From Prorocentrum cordatum (taxonomy: Eukaryota; Sar; Dinophyceae; Prorocentrales; Prorocentraceae): a stretch of 64,000 bases of DNA. The translations under genes were made by a program, and so were the position numbers. Positions within the stretch are counted from its first letter, which is position 1. Every line of letters starts with the position of its first letter. The stretch is from the NCBI GenBank assembly GCA_963575745.1, contig CAUYUJ010019259.1, positions 328,589 through 392,588 of the forward strand. Reading direction: 5' to 3'. Positions 10,601 to 21,065 of the stretch are shown in pieces. Under the pieces are notes generated by a model, which was not told where the DNA came from, did not search any database, and worked only from the letters and a program-made list of their open reading frames with translations.

Positions 10601-11170
10601 ATTTTCGGCGCCTGCGGCGGGTTTCTTTTGCATTCGTTCAAGGTGGAGAACCTGCGACCCACCCGCGACCCAAACCGCGCTCGCGATCCACCCGCGACTT
10701 ACCGCGACCCACCCGCGACCCACCCCGCGACCCACCCAACATTTTCGGCGCCTGCGGCGGGCTTCTGTTGCATTTGTTCGAGGTGGAGAACCTGCGACCC
10801 ACCCGCGACCCAAACAACGCTCAGTGTCTAATCAAAATTTTCGGCGCCTGGGCGGGCTGTTTTTGAAATCCTTCCAGGTGGAGGTGGAGAGCCCGCGACC
10901 CACCCGCGACTCAAACTACGTTCACTGAACAAGCCAAAACTTCGGCGCCTGCGGCGGGTTTCTTTTGCATTCGTTCCAGTTGGAGAACATGCGACCCAAG
11001 CCGCGTTCAGTGTGCAAATCAAAATTTTCGGCGCCTGCGGCGGGCTGTTTCGAATTCCTTCCAAGTAGAGGTGGAGAGCCCGCGACACACCCGCGACCCA
11101 AACTACGTTCACTGAACCACCCAAAAATTCGGTGCCTGCGGCGGGCTGTTTTTGCATTTATTGCGGGTGG
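10595..11170. repeat. Higher-order tandem repeat of about 90-150 bp
   Basis: At least six diverged units each contain TTTTCGGCGCCTGCGGCGGG, a T-rich block ending in GCATTYRTT or AAATCCTT, a GGTGGAGA word and then CGACCCACCCGCGACCCAAA. Units begin near 10596, 10738, 10833, 10935, 11022 and 11120. Confidence 0.75.
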
Positions 11171-11329
11171 CCCACCCGTGTAAGGGTTCATGCCCGCATA
11201 AGGAATTGCCCCGTGGTGGGACAATTGTAAACATTCCTGAAGCGTTCCAAAGCACGATTCTCACGACTTCAGCGCCACGAGTTAGCCTGACTGATACGTT
11301 CTGGCGACCCAGAATCATGCCAGAGCACC

Positions 11330-11830
11330 ATTCCTGGGACGTCAACACTGCGAGTAAGCGTAACTGCTGCGCCCTGACACTGTTGAATCGTTGCAACACA
11401 CCGTTTCTGGTACGTTAGCTATGAGAATCAATGGAAATCTTGCGACATTTTAATCGGATGTGCGCGGTTCTAAAACGAGAGCCACATTTTGAAGACGACC
11501 CGCCCTCAATCCGTAGACTTTTCGCGGCGCGACGGCGAGAGCCACATTCTGAAGACCACCCGCCCTCAATCCGTGAACTTCTTGAAGATTTTGAGAGCGA
11601 ATGTGCGCGGCGCGAAAGCGAGAGCCACATGTTGAAAACGACCCGCCATCAGTACGGGAAGCTCTTTGCACATGTTTAGAACGAATGTGCGCGGGGCTAA
11701 GGCGAGAGCCACGTGTGGAAAACGACCCGCCCTCAATCCGTGAAGCTCTAGCAATTTACAAAAGAACGCATGTGCGCGGCGCTTTGGCGATAGCGTCATT
11801 TTGTCAACGACCCGCCCTCCATTTGTGAGC
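11330..11830. repeat. Dispersed repeat C, expanded to five tandem units
   Basis: After GACGTCAACACTGCGA (shared with 8340), five units of about 60-95 bp follow, each with ATGTGCGCGG or GGCGCGACGG, then GCGAGAGCCAC, then a GAMGACCCGCCCTCAATCCGT block. The conserved block differs from the variable spacers, so the unit may have been amplified as a structured RNA or element end. No RNA family is recognised. Confidence 0.65.
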
Positions 11831-12391
11831 TTTCGTGCCATCTTAAGCTTCAGGGTCATAAGTGGTGAGGACGTCTCCGGCGAAACGCCCGGTCCGCCGT
11901 TTCGACCGGTCTCGGGGTGCGACCAGAGGGAGTTATCTATGAGGAAAAAGGAGCGGATGAAGAGGAAGAGGAGGAGGCGAATTTGCAGAAGGAGCAGGAG
12001 CAGGAGCAGGAGGAGGATGCTGACGCTGACGTTGACGAGACGAGGCATGTCTGTGCCCCCTGCCACGCCCCCAAAGGGCCGCGAGCGAGAACCGGGGAGC
12101 CCGAAGGCCCGAGGAGCAGAGCCGCGCTGTCGCGGGGCCCCCGAGGGGGCCCCGACAGCGCGGCGGCGGCTGGCAGGACCCACCCCCTGGACTTTCGGAT
12201 GTCCCAGTCCAGCCCCTCGCCGAACGAGCCGCACTCCACCCGAGGGATGTTCTGCAGCTAGCCACCTTCGAGGATGGCCCTGGCCATCTCGATGAAGACC
12301 TTGCTCTCCGCGTCCCCGTCATGGAGACTCTGCGCGCCGTGCTCGATGACCTGGAGAAAGCGCTCCTTGCGCTATCTCTCGGTGCTGTCCT
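11831..12391. other. Sequence beyond the retrocopy, with degenerate GGA units
   Basis: Interrupted AGGAGGA/GAGCAGG units lie at about 11940-12025. Mixed GC-rich sequence follows up to the 3' end of the minus-strand retrocopy, some of which may be its untranslated tail. Confidence 0.4.
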
Positions 12392-13580
12392 TCACCGTAC
12401 TGTATGCCTGCATGTCTTTGTCCCCCCAGCTTGCTGAGAGAAGTGCAGACCATCCTTACCAAAATCAGCCCCTTCACGTCGGTGCCCTTTTTGGTCCTGC
12501 ATGTCCTCGTCCTCCAGCTCGCCGAAGGAGTTGCTGACCTTCACTGCGTACTCACACGAGGCGTGCTCCCCGAAGAGTTCCTCCGACTCGACGGCCAGGC
12601 CGTCGAGGCTGGTGTTGCACTCCGTGTCGGCCGCCAGCACCTCGCTGGTGCCTCCCTTGGGGAGTGGGGAGAAGAGCGTCTTCAGGTCCTCGTGCTTACT
12701 CTCCTCATCCCCGTCGTTGCGCTTGAAGGCCTCCCCGTGCCCGTCGTCATCCTCGCCGACGTTGCTTGGGACCTTCACCGCGTACTCGAACTTCGCACTC
12801 TCGTCGAAGTTGACCTCTTTTGGGCACTCGAGCGGCACCCCGTTGAAGTCAAGGATGCGTTTCATAACCGAACGGTCTCCGATGTGAACCGCCTCCCCAA
12901 TAAAGTAGAACGGCTGAGGATCTGCATCAACGCCGCCTTCACCAGCACGAGCGTTCCAGTCATGAAGCGGGTCCTCGGACGTATCCACTGAGTCCTCTTC
13001 GCCGTCACAATTGGGTATGTGCAGAGCCGCCTCCAACCTCGGTCCACCAGGGCGAGACTGCGACTCCTCCTCGTGTCCCTTCTGCTCTTGTCCTTCTCGC
13101 CCTTCTTTTCCTTCTTTGAGACAGCACTGCGCGGGCCCTTGTCCTTCTGGTCCTTGTGTTGCTTCTTGGTTTTCTCTGCCTTCTTGATGGCGTCCAGAAG
13201 CCTGCTCGGCTGCGCGACCTCGAGTGAAGCCTCGCCCAGGGTCGAGGGGACGACGACCTTCCGCCACTTAAGCGAGCACGGCTGCGCGCCCTCGACGTTA
13301 GCGAGCAAATCGAGTGCCACACGCCTGGGGGCGACGAAGGCGGCGCGCTCTTGATGCCGAGGCTGAGCGTCACCTGGTTCTCGATGGCCAGCTGCTGCGG
13401 AGCCTGCGACGGCCTTAGCCTCAGCGTGGGCCGCGCCTTGTGGGGCACCACGGCCGCCAGGGCCGCTGTCACTGCTGCACTAACCGCGGCCTCCACCACC
13501 TGGGCGTGCACCACCGACGCGGCCATGGCTCTGCCTGCCGCCGCCGCTGCGACAACTCGAGCCGACCCCGCCCATGCCAT
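12392..13580 (-). pseudogene. SL-headed processed retrocopy of a Lys-rich/acidic protein
   Basis: Protein-like sequence runs on the minus strand from the first ATG at 13580 to the stop at 12392, but in three frames. Frame 1 (13580 to about 13340) is an Ala-rich N-terminus ending near QLAIENQVTLSLGIKSAP. Frame 2 (about 13330-13075) carries LDLLANVEG and a Lys-rich stretch (KKAEKTKKQHKDQKDKG). Frame 3 (about 13067-12392) carries FYFIGEAVHIGD, LDFNGVPLECPKE and two diverged copies of an EYAVKV motif, each followed by an acidic Glu/Asp segment. There are no intron signals at the frame changes. A spliced-leader copy ends 45 bp upstream of the ATG, so this is best explained as a reverse-transcribed mRNA that acquired two frameshifts. 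The parent protein is not recognised. Confidence 0.6.
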
Positions 13581-13624
13581 GCGCTGGCTCGACACTACTG
13601 CGCCCCTTCGAATCGGCGAGTGGG

Positions 13625-13646
13625 CTTGAGCCAGTATGGCTACGGA
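13625..13646 (-). other. Relict dinoflagellate spliced leader
   Basis: Read on the minus strand, the sequence matches the 22-nt dinoflagellate spliced leader at 20 of 22 positions (CCGTAGCCATACTGGCTCAA, with AC in place of TT). It lies directly between a (TCC)n tract upstream and the retrocopy downstream. Confidence 0.75.
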
Positions 13647-13865
13647 GGAGGAAGAGGAGGAGGAGGAGGAGGAGGAGCAGAAGGAGGAGGAGGTGGAGCA
13701 GGATAGGGTCGGGGATGCAGCTACGGTAAGGAGAAAGAAGGGAGGAGGAGGAGGAGGAGGAGGAGGAGGAGGAGGAGGAGGAGGAGGAGGAGGAGGAGGA
13801 GTAACAGGAGAAGGAGGAGGAGGAGGAGGAGGACGAGGAGTAGGAGGAGGAGGAGCAGGATCAGG
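13647..13865. repeat. (GGA)n microsatellite
   Basis: GGA/GAG units, nearly pure at 13740-13800, read as (TCC)n on the strand of the spliced-leader relic it adjoins. Confidence 0.9.
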
Positions 13866-14039
13866 CAGAGGGTGCAGCAGGAGGCACGGGGAGGAGGGGC
13901 CCCCCGCCGGGCCCCGCGCCGCCCTGCGCCGCCCTCTCGGAGGACTACGCCCGCGGCGGCCTCTACGTGCCCGCGGCGCGCGCCGGCGCCTTCCGCGCCG
14001 CCGACAGGCGGCGCGGCGCGGCCGCTCCCTGCCCCCTGT

Positions 14040-14206
14040 GTCGGGCGTGTCCCCCTAACAGGGGGGTTTTCGAGGAAAAATAAAGAATACCCCAAACATG
14101 CACCAGAAAGGTTCAACAAAAACAAAAAAAAATGTTCTTGGAATATGTTTGGGGTACTCTTTTTTATTTTTCGTCGAGAGTTCCCCTGTTGGGGGACACG
14201 CCCGAC
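14040..14206. mobile_element. Foldback element with about 65-bp terminal inverted repeats
   Basis: GTCGGGCGTGTCCCCC at the left end is matched by GGGGGACACGCCCGAC at the right end. Complementarity continues inward through GAAAAATAAA and TACCCCAAACAT, leaving a loop of about 35 bp. It encodes nothing. A diverged relative lies at 37703-37845. Confidence 0.75.
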
Positions 14207-14270
14207 TTAGCCCTGCTGTGGGCGGCTCTCCCCAGATCGGGGCTCGAGTGTCAGGCGCTCGCAAGCATTC

Positions 14271-14443
14271 AGGAGGGGAAAAAACACAGACAGACACAAT
14301 TGATCGTCGCCTCCCCAGAAAAAATGTGGGAAGATGTGGGAAACATAGGGGGGGAGAGGCAGGAGCCCAGAATGTATTGGGAAATATGGGGCATCTGCTT
14401 ACTTGTGTCTATTTATGTGTGTGTGTGTGTGTCCCAGTTCCCG
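14271..14443. mobile_element. Dispersed repeat D, copy 1 (MITE-like, about 160 bp)
   Basis: Carries the family blocks GGGGAAAAAACACAGACAG, GATCGTCG, CCCCAGAAAAAATGTGGG and TATTTATGTGTGTG...GTCCCAG. Other copies are at 15527, 25359 and 54145. Confidence 0.7.
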
Positions 14444-14610
14444 TTCAAACATGGATCACGGGGGCGTGGATTAGCGACGGGTCCCGCTTCCATGGGGAAC
14501 CGCGGATTTCTGCCGCCGAACGAGGCGGCACCGGCCGCATTTGGGGGAGGGTCGCCAAGTCCATGGATCGATGCTCATGAGACGGGGGTCAATCGAAGGA
14601 GGAAAGACCA

Positions 14611-14776
14611 CATAAACATAAACTTTTGGCGCTCCGCGCGGATTGCTCGGACCCGCGCTAGGGCCCCCCCCGGCGGCGCCTCCGGCGCCGCCCCTGGCTT
14701 GCTCTCCGCGCGCCAGGGAGGGGGTCCAGCGCGAATCCAAGAAATCCGCGCGGAGCGCCAAAAGTTTATGTTTATG
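14611..14776. mobile_element. MITE with perfect 34-bp terminal inverted repeats
   Basis: The left arm (14611-14644), which contains GGCGCTCCGCGCGGATT, is the exact reverse complement of the right arm (14743-14776). The interior is very GC-rich (GGCGGCGCCTCCGGCGCCGCC dyad) and non-coding. A diverged copy is at 59317-59448, and a degraded relative at about 26270-26430. Confidence 0.85.
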
Positions 14777-14879
14777 TTTATTTAGTTGTTTGTTTTTCCT
14801 CCCTACTTCTAGTCAATGCAGACCAGCTTGTTGGTGAGAGCGTGTTTCTTCCATGCTTGGGGCAGAATGGGAATCATAG

Positions 14880-15525
14880 CCCCCGGCCCCCCCCCCTCCC
14901 CCCCTATAACGTAACGCCCCTCCCCCACCCCCGTGCGCTCCGGGCACTGCCGCCGTGCGCACGGCGTGGCCCCTCCCCCACCCTATTAGTGCCCATAATC
15001 GCCGAAAATAAAGCAACGCGGTCTAATGGGGGGTGATCTAAATGGCGCTCCGCAAATCAGAGGTGTAAGTCGGTGCTCGGGGGGTGCGGATCGACGCTCG
15101 GGGGTGACCTAAATGACGTAAGGGGGGGTGCAAATCATCGGCGCTCAGCAACCCCAGAGTGGTGATTTGTGGAGCGTGCCGTCCTTGAGAGATGGCAGCG
15201 ACACATGCTGAGATTCGGGTGTCCAGGCAGGGAGTCCATGAGCGGCTCATGTGGCAGCATGTCTGGTGCCCTTCACACAAGATGGTAAACTTCGTCATGC
15301 CATACCGGCGCAGCTCTCGTGGAAGCTGGACGCAGTATTTCGGCTCGTTGTCGCGAGCGGGGGCCCGTGCTCACTGCGCCGTGCTGGAGGTAACCCTGCA
15401 CCCAGACAGCGGCACCGGGGCCTCGGCGTTCCGCCCCTCCGTGCAAACCGAGGGAGGTCCGCCCAATCTGGTGGTGGGAGCGCGCCAGAGCCAGAACCAG
15501 CCCACCTGCAGCTCGCCTGACATGA
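14880..15525. other. Unassigned sequence with C-rich tracts and short repeats
   Basis: C-rich runs at 14885-14985 are followed by a few diverged GGGGGTGAYCTAAATGRCG words at 15028-15130. From 15180 to 15520 frames are open but unrecognised. Confidence 0.35.
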
Positions 15526-15526
15526 T

Positions 15527-15684
15527 TCGGGAGGGAAAGAAACACAGACACAATCAATCGGCTATTCACCAGAAAATATGGGACAATATGGGAAGTGGGG
15601 GGAAGACAAAAACCCAGAAAATATTGGAAAATGTGGGAAGTCCTTTATTTGTGTGTATTTATTTGTGTGTCCCAGGGCCCCTTC
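15527..15684. mobile_element. Dispersed repeat D, copy 2
   Basis: Contains GGGAGGGAAAGAAACACAGA, CCAGAAAATATGGGAC, GGAAGTGGGGGGAAGAC and TTTGTGTGTATTTATTTGTG, ending CCCAGGGCCCCTTCA. It aligns over its whole length with 54145-54302. Confidence 0.75.
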
Positions 15685-15767
15685 AAAGGTGTTATCCCAG
15701 CGTCGTGAGGTGGAACAGACGGAGGATCCTGCGGGTGCGGCTGCGGGTGCGGCTCGCGGGGCCCGGG

Positions 15768-15813
15768 AGCAGGAGGAGGAGGAGGAGGATGAGGAGGAGG
15801 AGGGGGAGGAGGA

Positions 15814-15844
<31 letters not shown>

Positions 15845-15906
15845 GAGGAGGAGGAGGAGGAGGAGGAGGAGGAGGAGGAGGAGGTGGAGGAGGAGGAGGA
15901 ATGGAA
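15768..15906. repeat. (GGA)n microsatellite at the 3' edge of the large retroelement
   Basis: Nearly pure GGA from 15830 to 15890. It lies about 60 bp beyond the last coding-like sequence of the minus-strand element. Confidence 0.9.
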
Positions 15907-15968
15907 TGGAATGGAATGCCCTCGAAAGGGGGAGTGCACAGCACTAAGGTCTGATCAAATCAGAGTGA

Positions 15969-16154
15969 CTAGCCAGCTTGTCTGGCTTCCTTCGTACGTA
16001 TTCGGTCCAAAAGGGCCGCCATTCTTTGCTCGTAAGTGGGTACTTCCCTGGAGGCCGAGAAGACAACTGGCACTACCGTAAAGTCAGGCATGCTCACCGA
16101 GGGGGCCGACTCGACCGAGGAGGCGAGCGAGGGGAGGCCAAAGCTACGTCCCAA
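15969..16154 (-). pseudogene. C-terminal tail of the retroelement polyprotein
   Basis: A short frame with FTVVPVVFSASREVPTYEQR and LLDRIRTKEARQAG follows the RNase H frame after a further frameshift. Composition and placement suggest the natural C-terminus of the element's ORF2. Confidence 0.45.
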
Positions 16155-16202
16155 GAGCGCCCGTACTCGACGGTTCGGCGGCTTACCCTGGTAGTAACGA
16201 CT

Positions 16203-17185
16203 TTAAACCTCCTGACCTTTCTTAGTGGGCTTCTCGTCTGGCCTTATGCAGGGTTTCGCCAGCTTAACGGCACGGCCCTGGGACCAGGCTCCACAACGCA
16301 GACAAATCCAGCATCGCTTCTCAGGGGCGTTCGCTCCCACGATAGCCGAGGAGGCCAGTTGATCGAACCGCAGCCCAGCCGTCACGACGATGTGTCCCAT
16401 GGGGTCCCTGAGAAGCCTTCTGATGCCGACTGGGACGCCTATGCATCCGTTCAGCTCCAACTGAGACTGGTCATCTCCTCCCAACTTAAGGCATCTCCTG
16501 CACTGGTAGCCGAGGGTGGGATGATTGTGCCAGTCATGAAACTGCTGCCTCACCGAGGATGTGTTCCTGCGGCGCGGGGCGGCACGCGTCCACCTCGTCG
16601 ACGCTTCGAACAAAGGAAGCACAAGAGAGGCGAGCTTGACGAAGTGATTCACGCGCTCCTCAGCGAGCGACACAGACTGAAGGAAGAGAGGATCAGCAGA
16701 AGGATGAACTGACAACGCCATCTTCGCATGGTGATCGACAACGGCATTAGCAACTGCATATTCACGCTCCGTCATTTCCAGAGCTTCGATCTCCTGACTG
16801 GATCGGTGTGCTTTAACGTGGCGAATTCGTTCGGTGAAACTCGTACCTTCCAGTGACTGAGCGAAAAGCCTGATGCCTGCAAACTTCGAAGATGCTCTCA
16901 ACTGCTTTTCGACACTGCTCTGCGCAATCAGTATGGCTGACGCGCAGTCGGCAGCAAGAACAGTTCGCTTGTTCGCCACCTGACCGCACAGCGCGATGGC
17001 AACGTGCTCCGCCATAGCTGGCGTCTGGGGAAAAGCGCCGTGGACCACGCCACGCATTACGGCAACGGGCTCGGGCTGATGCCCGCTTGCAGGCAGCACT
17101 GCAATGGCCCACGGCGCTCGCTGGAGCGCGCGGATCGGAGGCTTCGAGCGTGAGCCGTCCGAGGCAAGTCTTAAAAACCGCCCCC
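16203..17185 (-). pseudogene. RNase H domain and Cys motif of the retroelement
   Basis: The frame opens after the C17 run and reads LASDGSRSK (first Asp), AEHVAIAL (Glu), LAADCASAI (Asp), HVKAHRS (His) and ANAVVDHHAK (final Asp). This is the full set of RNase H catalytic positions in the usual spacing. Further on, CWICLRCGAW...KPC forms a Cys motif before the stop at 16203. RNase H would remove the RNA strand after first-strand synthesis. The reading frame differs from that of the preceding Cys/His segment, evidently through slippage in the homopolymer. Confidence 0.75.
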
Positions 17186-18170
17186 CCCCCCCCCCCCCCC
17201 CCCGACAACTCAGAAATCCTTTCAGGTTCCAAAGACAGCGGGCTTCCAGAAACGTTAAAAATCTCGACCTCCGACGAAACAGAAGGTTTTGGCAGCTCGC
17301 TGTCAGGATAAACAAAAATGCACCTGGTGAAAATCTCCAGCTCGGGCTCTGCACGAGCCGCTACCATGAACTCCCTTGGGACTTCAGCCTCTTCTCTAGC
17401 TCGGGCCACGTCCTCGCGGGTGCACTCATAGAGTCTGTGATGGAGCGTGTCGACCTGACCGCGCGAACAACGACCGTCGGTGGCGTAGCCCGCGCGACGA
17501 CCTCTCTCGTTGGTCCACACTCCATTGCATGCACAGCTCCGAATCAAAAACTTGGCTTTCTAGCTTGACCCCCGAGCCTTCGGCCCCACACGAGATCTAA
17601 TCAGATCCAGGGTGGCCCTTTGCCCTGGGGGGTGACCTAAACTACTGGCTAATTTCATCTCATGCTCTCGCTGAATTCCCATCGCGGGCTGCTCGGCTAG
17701 GAGGGCGGGCGGGGTTTGATCCACTAGGACCTGCAGTCCATTGTGACCGCGCCACTCAAGTGGGCCCCTGGCCTCCCAACCCGCCCTTGAGAGCGCTAGC
17801 ACCGCGCGAGCCAAAGGCCCCCTCGAGGCACGCCGCGGACCAGCCTCCAGAGGCCTCGCCGCATCCCAAAGACGCAACAGCTCACCACGACTGGCTAGTG
17901 CTCTCAGGGGCTGTGTCCTCGCAAACCAGATCATTCTACACCACTGCAAGGCTGGGGCAACTGCGATTTTGAAACTGTGGTCCCCTAACAAGACTAGCTT
18001 CGCCGACAGAGGCGCCCCTCCGTGGGCAGGCGAAAAAGCGCAGCGCTGCAGTCTTTGGTGGGACTTCCATTCGCTGAGGCTTAAACCAGTAACCTCGGCT
18101 CCAAAACTGCTGGCTGGTGAAACCCCAGCTCCAAAGACTTTGGCGAACGGGGCCTCCTTCTCACCTCCGC
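17186..18170 (-). pseudogene. Thumb and Cys/His region between RT and RNase H
   Basis: In the frame reached after the A7 run the protein continues through a region rich in Trp/Arg (LQWCRMIWFARTQPLRALA) to a TAG at 17560. In the same frame beyond the stop are GRCSRGQVDTLHHRLYEC and REDVARAREEAEVP, a Cys/His arrangement commonly seen between RT and RNase H in such elements. It ends at the C17/G17 run (17186-17202), where the frame is lost. Confidence 0.6.
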
Positions 18171-19687
18171 GAAAAAAATCGTCTAAAACGCTTGACTTTC
18201 CTAAGCCTTAGACGTGCAGCTGCAAATCTATTCTTTTGTTTCGGCTTTGCTCCACGAGCGGATCTCTTGAAACCTGCCGTCTCGTCCACCCCCAGGTGCG
18301 CGACGCTGTCCTTGATCGCGTCCAGGCCGGCCCCTACCTCCTGGCAGATGGCCCCGCCGAGCTCCTTCGACGAGGCTATGAGCGCTACCTTGTCCACGTT
18401 GAGCGTGGCATTGATGGAGTTGGACATATCACGAAACTCCGTGAACGACTGCGCTGCAATCCCTTTCGCAATGTCGAACGAGGACGAGGCATTTCCTATA
18501 GCCGTGTCGTCAATGTAGTTCAGCATGGTGACATGGGGACAACGATGGAGAAATGCATCCATTTCGACTACTGGATGTATCTTGATCGCACAGTCTGCAA
18601 ACCCATCTCCAGCTGGAAGACCGTGCTCAGCATGCAGTGGGACCAGCGAGTGATGGCGGCCGCAGCGAATGATTCGTGGCGCTCTCCAGGTGTTGTACAC
18701 AATCTTGAGCCAACATGTCGGGGCCCCCACTCGAATGCATTTCTCACGCAACAACGGCAAAGGAATCGACTCGTAATACCTGGACCAATCGATGACCCAT
18801 AATGCTGAGTGAAGGGAGTCTGCCTGGTTGGCTTCAGCTCGTGCTGCTTGAAGCCATGCACAGTCGATTGCTGATCTGCCCCTGGACGCTCCCCAGAACT
18901 TTCGCTCCAAACTGTCTATCACTCCAGAGACCATGCTGCGCCTGGCGCGCTGCCAGACCCTGTGCATGCCAGCATACAAGATGATCAAACGATTGTCTCC
19001 AGTGGGCTTTCCTAACATCGGCATCTGAATCCAGCATAGTTGCTTGGGCAGCATTCCGATAGCCTCCGATATCATCCAGATGCTACTGAGAACCTCCAAA
19101 CCAGAGTCTCCCAAGAGCAGAGCATGTCGCGGGTGAAAATGATCAAAAGAAGAGGCCGTTCCTTTGGGGAATGGCATCACAACTTTTCGAATCTGGTCTG
19201 GCGAAAGCCTCGGGCATGTGGTGCGATCTGGCATCCATGCGAAAGGTGCCGTGTCGGTCGCCTTCCAGAGTCTGTGGTCTGCATCAACTTCACCTTGAAC
19301 GATGTCCCGTGGGTCGCCCGAGACAACTTCACCTTGTGAAACGGCTGGAACAGGTATCTTGCGCACCTTCGTCACCCGATGAAGGGCCCTGGCGCCCTTA
19401 GCAGAAGCTTCGATACACCAACATTCCTCTGCCTCCGTTAGATCTCGCATCTTAGCTTTACTGGCGAACTCGACGTCGTCTGCGATCACTTCGACGAATT
19501 GGAGGATGTCGTCTACTTCCATCGGTACGCGTGCAACCATCGTTCGAGCCTGCGAAACTGATGCGTCCAATCTTCCGCTTAGCCCTTGGCCACTGTAAGG
19601 AATGGCAAGGAAATTGTCGATCTCTTCAGAACATTGCTCCAGGTGCCTGGTTCCTCTGAAGAGCTGAGTTATCGTCGTTCGACTTGT
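18161..19687 (-). pseudogene. Reverse transcriptase domain of the retroelement
   Basis: In the same frame as the endonuclease, past one TGA, motifs follow in order: SSFDHFHPRHALLLG (N-terminal RT block), WIQMPMLGKPTGDNR, WVIDWSRYYESI (motif A, catalytic Asp), HGLPAGDGFADC (motif B) and LNYIDDTAIG (motif C, catalytic Asp pair). The frame ends RFRRFFSRR at 18161, where an A7 tract marks a likely one-base slip, since an adjacent frame continues smoothly. All three catalytic aspartates are intact, so the lesions around the domain, not the active site, disable it. Confidence 0.85.
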
Positions 19688-20833
19688 TCATAACGACTGC
19701 CGCCCATCAGCCACCGCCTGAGCCATCAAACCAGGCTTCTCCTGGTAGCTGACATCTACCCATCTCGGATGTAAATTGCGTCCGGAACAACCTGCCTGCA
19801 CAAGATCGTACCCTGTCGCATGGGCAAGCTCCATCGCAGCAGCGACCGCGAACTGTCCCCACAGTCTCGATAGAAGCGCCCAAACTACCGCAACATCACT
19901 GTGCTCATCAAGAGCCATGTCCAAGCACGTGTTCGCCAAGGTGCAGTGCGTGGTCCATGTCGGGCCCTCACGAAGCGACCCTGTGATACGTTCAACTGGG
20001 GGAGCAGGCGTGGCCGTGTAGATGAAGTGCCGAATCTTCTGGCCGTGGTCGAGTAATTTGAGCAACGCTGGTCGGTGAGGACGCTTGCTCCAACGCGTGT
20101 CAGCCTCCACGCCCTGAAAACTTCGCAGAGCAGCATCGTTCAACGCGAAGTAGTCGATGGTCGACACTCCTGTTCCACCGCGGCATGTGACCTGCTTCGG
20201 TACTGCCATGGTGATGTTGACCAACCTTGGGAAACCTGAGCTCTCGAGTTCAGCCACAGACATGTTCCAGTCAGCACCAGCAATGAAAGGACCCTGGATC
20301 TGAGTGAATAGAAGTCCCATACGAGAAAGAATGTCGCTGTTCACCCCCGTCACGCCGATGCCATCCTTGAGGTATTCATTGATCACATGCAAAGGCGGCC
20401 AGCCTGGCATATCGATAAGCACTTGCTGGCAGCGATGAGGGAAGACCACGTGGTCGTGGTGGACAGGTGCCCTGAGCCCAAGGTCATTGCGAACCAAAAC
20501 GGCAACTCCAGCAGAGCAGGCGTTGCGAACTGTGCTTGCTCGACTGGGACGACTGGGGACTGCCATCATCTTCCATCCTCGAGCATGCGTCCGTGAGAAC
20601 ATAGATTCCAGATCGCCTTCGCAAAACCTTATCTCCTGCAGCAGAAGGATGCGGGCGGAGGACTTCTGAATCTTCTCTTTCACCGTCTGCTTGCCGCCGT
20701 GCCGTTGAAGCACTCCACGGCGTAGTGACCAGGAGTCGGAGCATGATGTGGCGACTTCGTCTTTCCTTGGGCAATCGGCAGTCCAGAAACACGTATAGGT
20801 GCGTATCCTCTCTGCCCCAGCGCAGACGTCCAT
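19688..20833 (-). pseudogene. AP-endonuclease-like (EEP) domain of the retroelement
   Basis: The frame holds ARILLLQEIRF (catalytic Glu), a Gly-rich core, FIAGADWNMS (Asp and Asn), GVSTIDYFALND (the S/T-x-I-D-Y strand) and RPHRPALL (His). This matches the endonuclease that nicks the target for target-primed reverse transcription in LINE-type elements. The first Asn motif near the N-terminus is not evident, and sequence in the 20484-20855 frame suggests an early frameshift. The frame ends DGRQSL-TGA and resumes in phase in the RT, so the endonuclease and RT were one polypeptide. Confidence 0.8.
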
Positions 20834-21065
20834 CGCACGGGGCCATCAGGAACAACGTTGCTTCTTCGCAAGTTCCTTGAAGGCCCCTTGAAAGCTGGAG
20901 AAATCATCGGCTTTGCCATGCTCGAAGAGATCCTTGAGCTCTGCTTCAGATAGCTCGTCGCACGCTCTCTTGAAGGCGGAGTCGGATGCGCGAGCACCGT
21001 GAGAGTCAGGAGGCACCTCATCATGATCAGCGGGAGTAGCAGAAGGGCCCTTCTGTGTAGCGGCC

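Noticed and set aside
18702-18722. CTTGAGCCAACATG as another leader relic (minus strand)
   Set aside because: Only about 11 bases match, and it lies inside conserved RT coding sequence that explains it.
16203-20833. LTR retrotransposon or retrovirus-like origin for the RT element
   Set aside because: No long terminal repeats, protease or integrase; the order endonuclease-RT-RNase H is that of a LINE.
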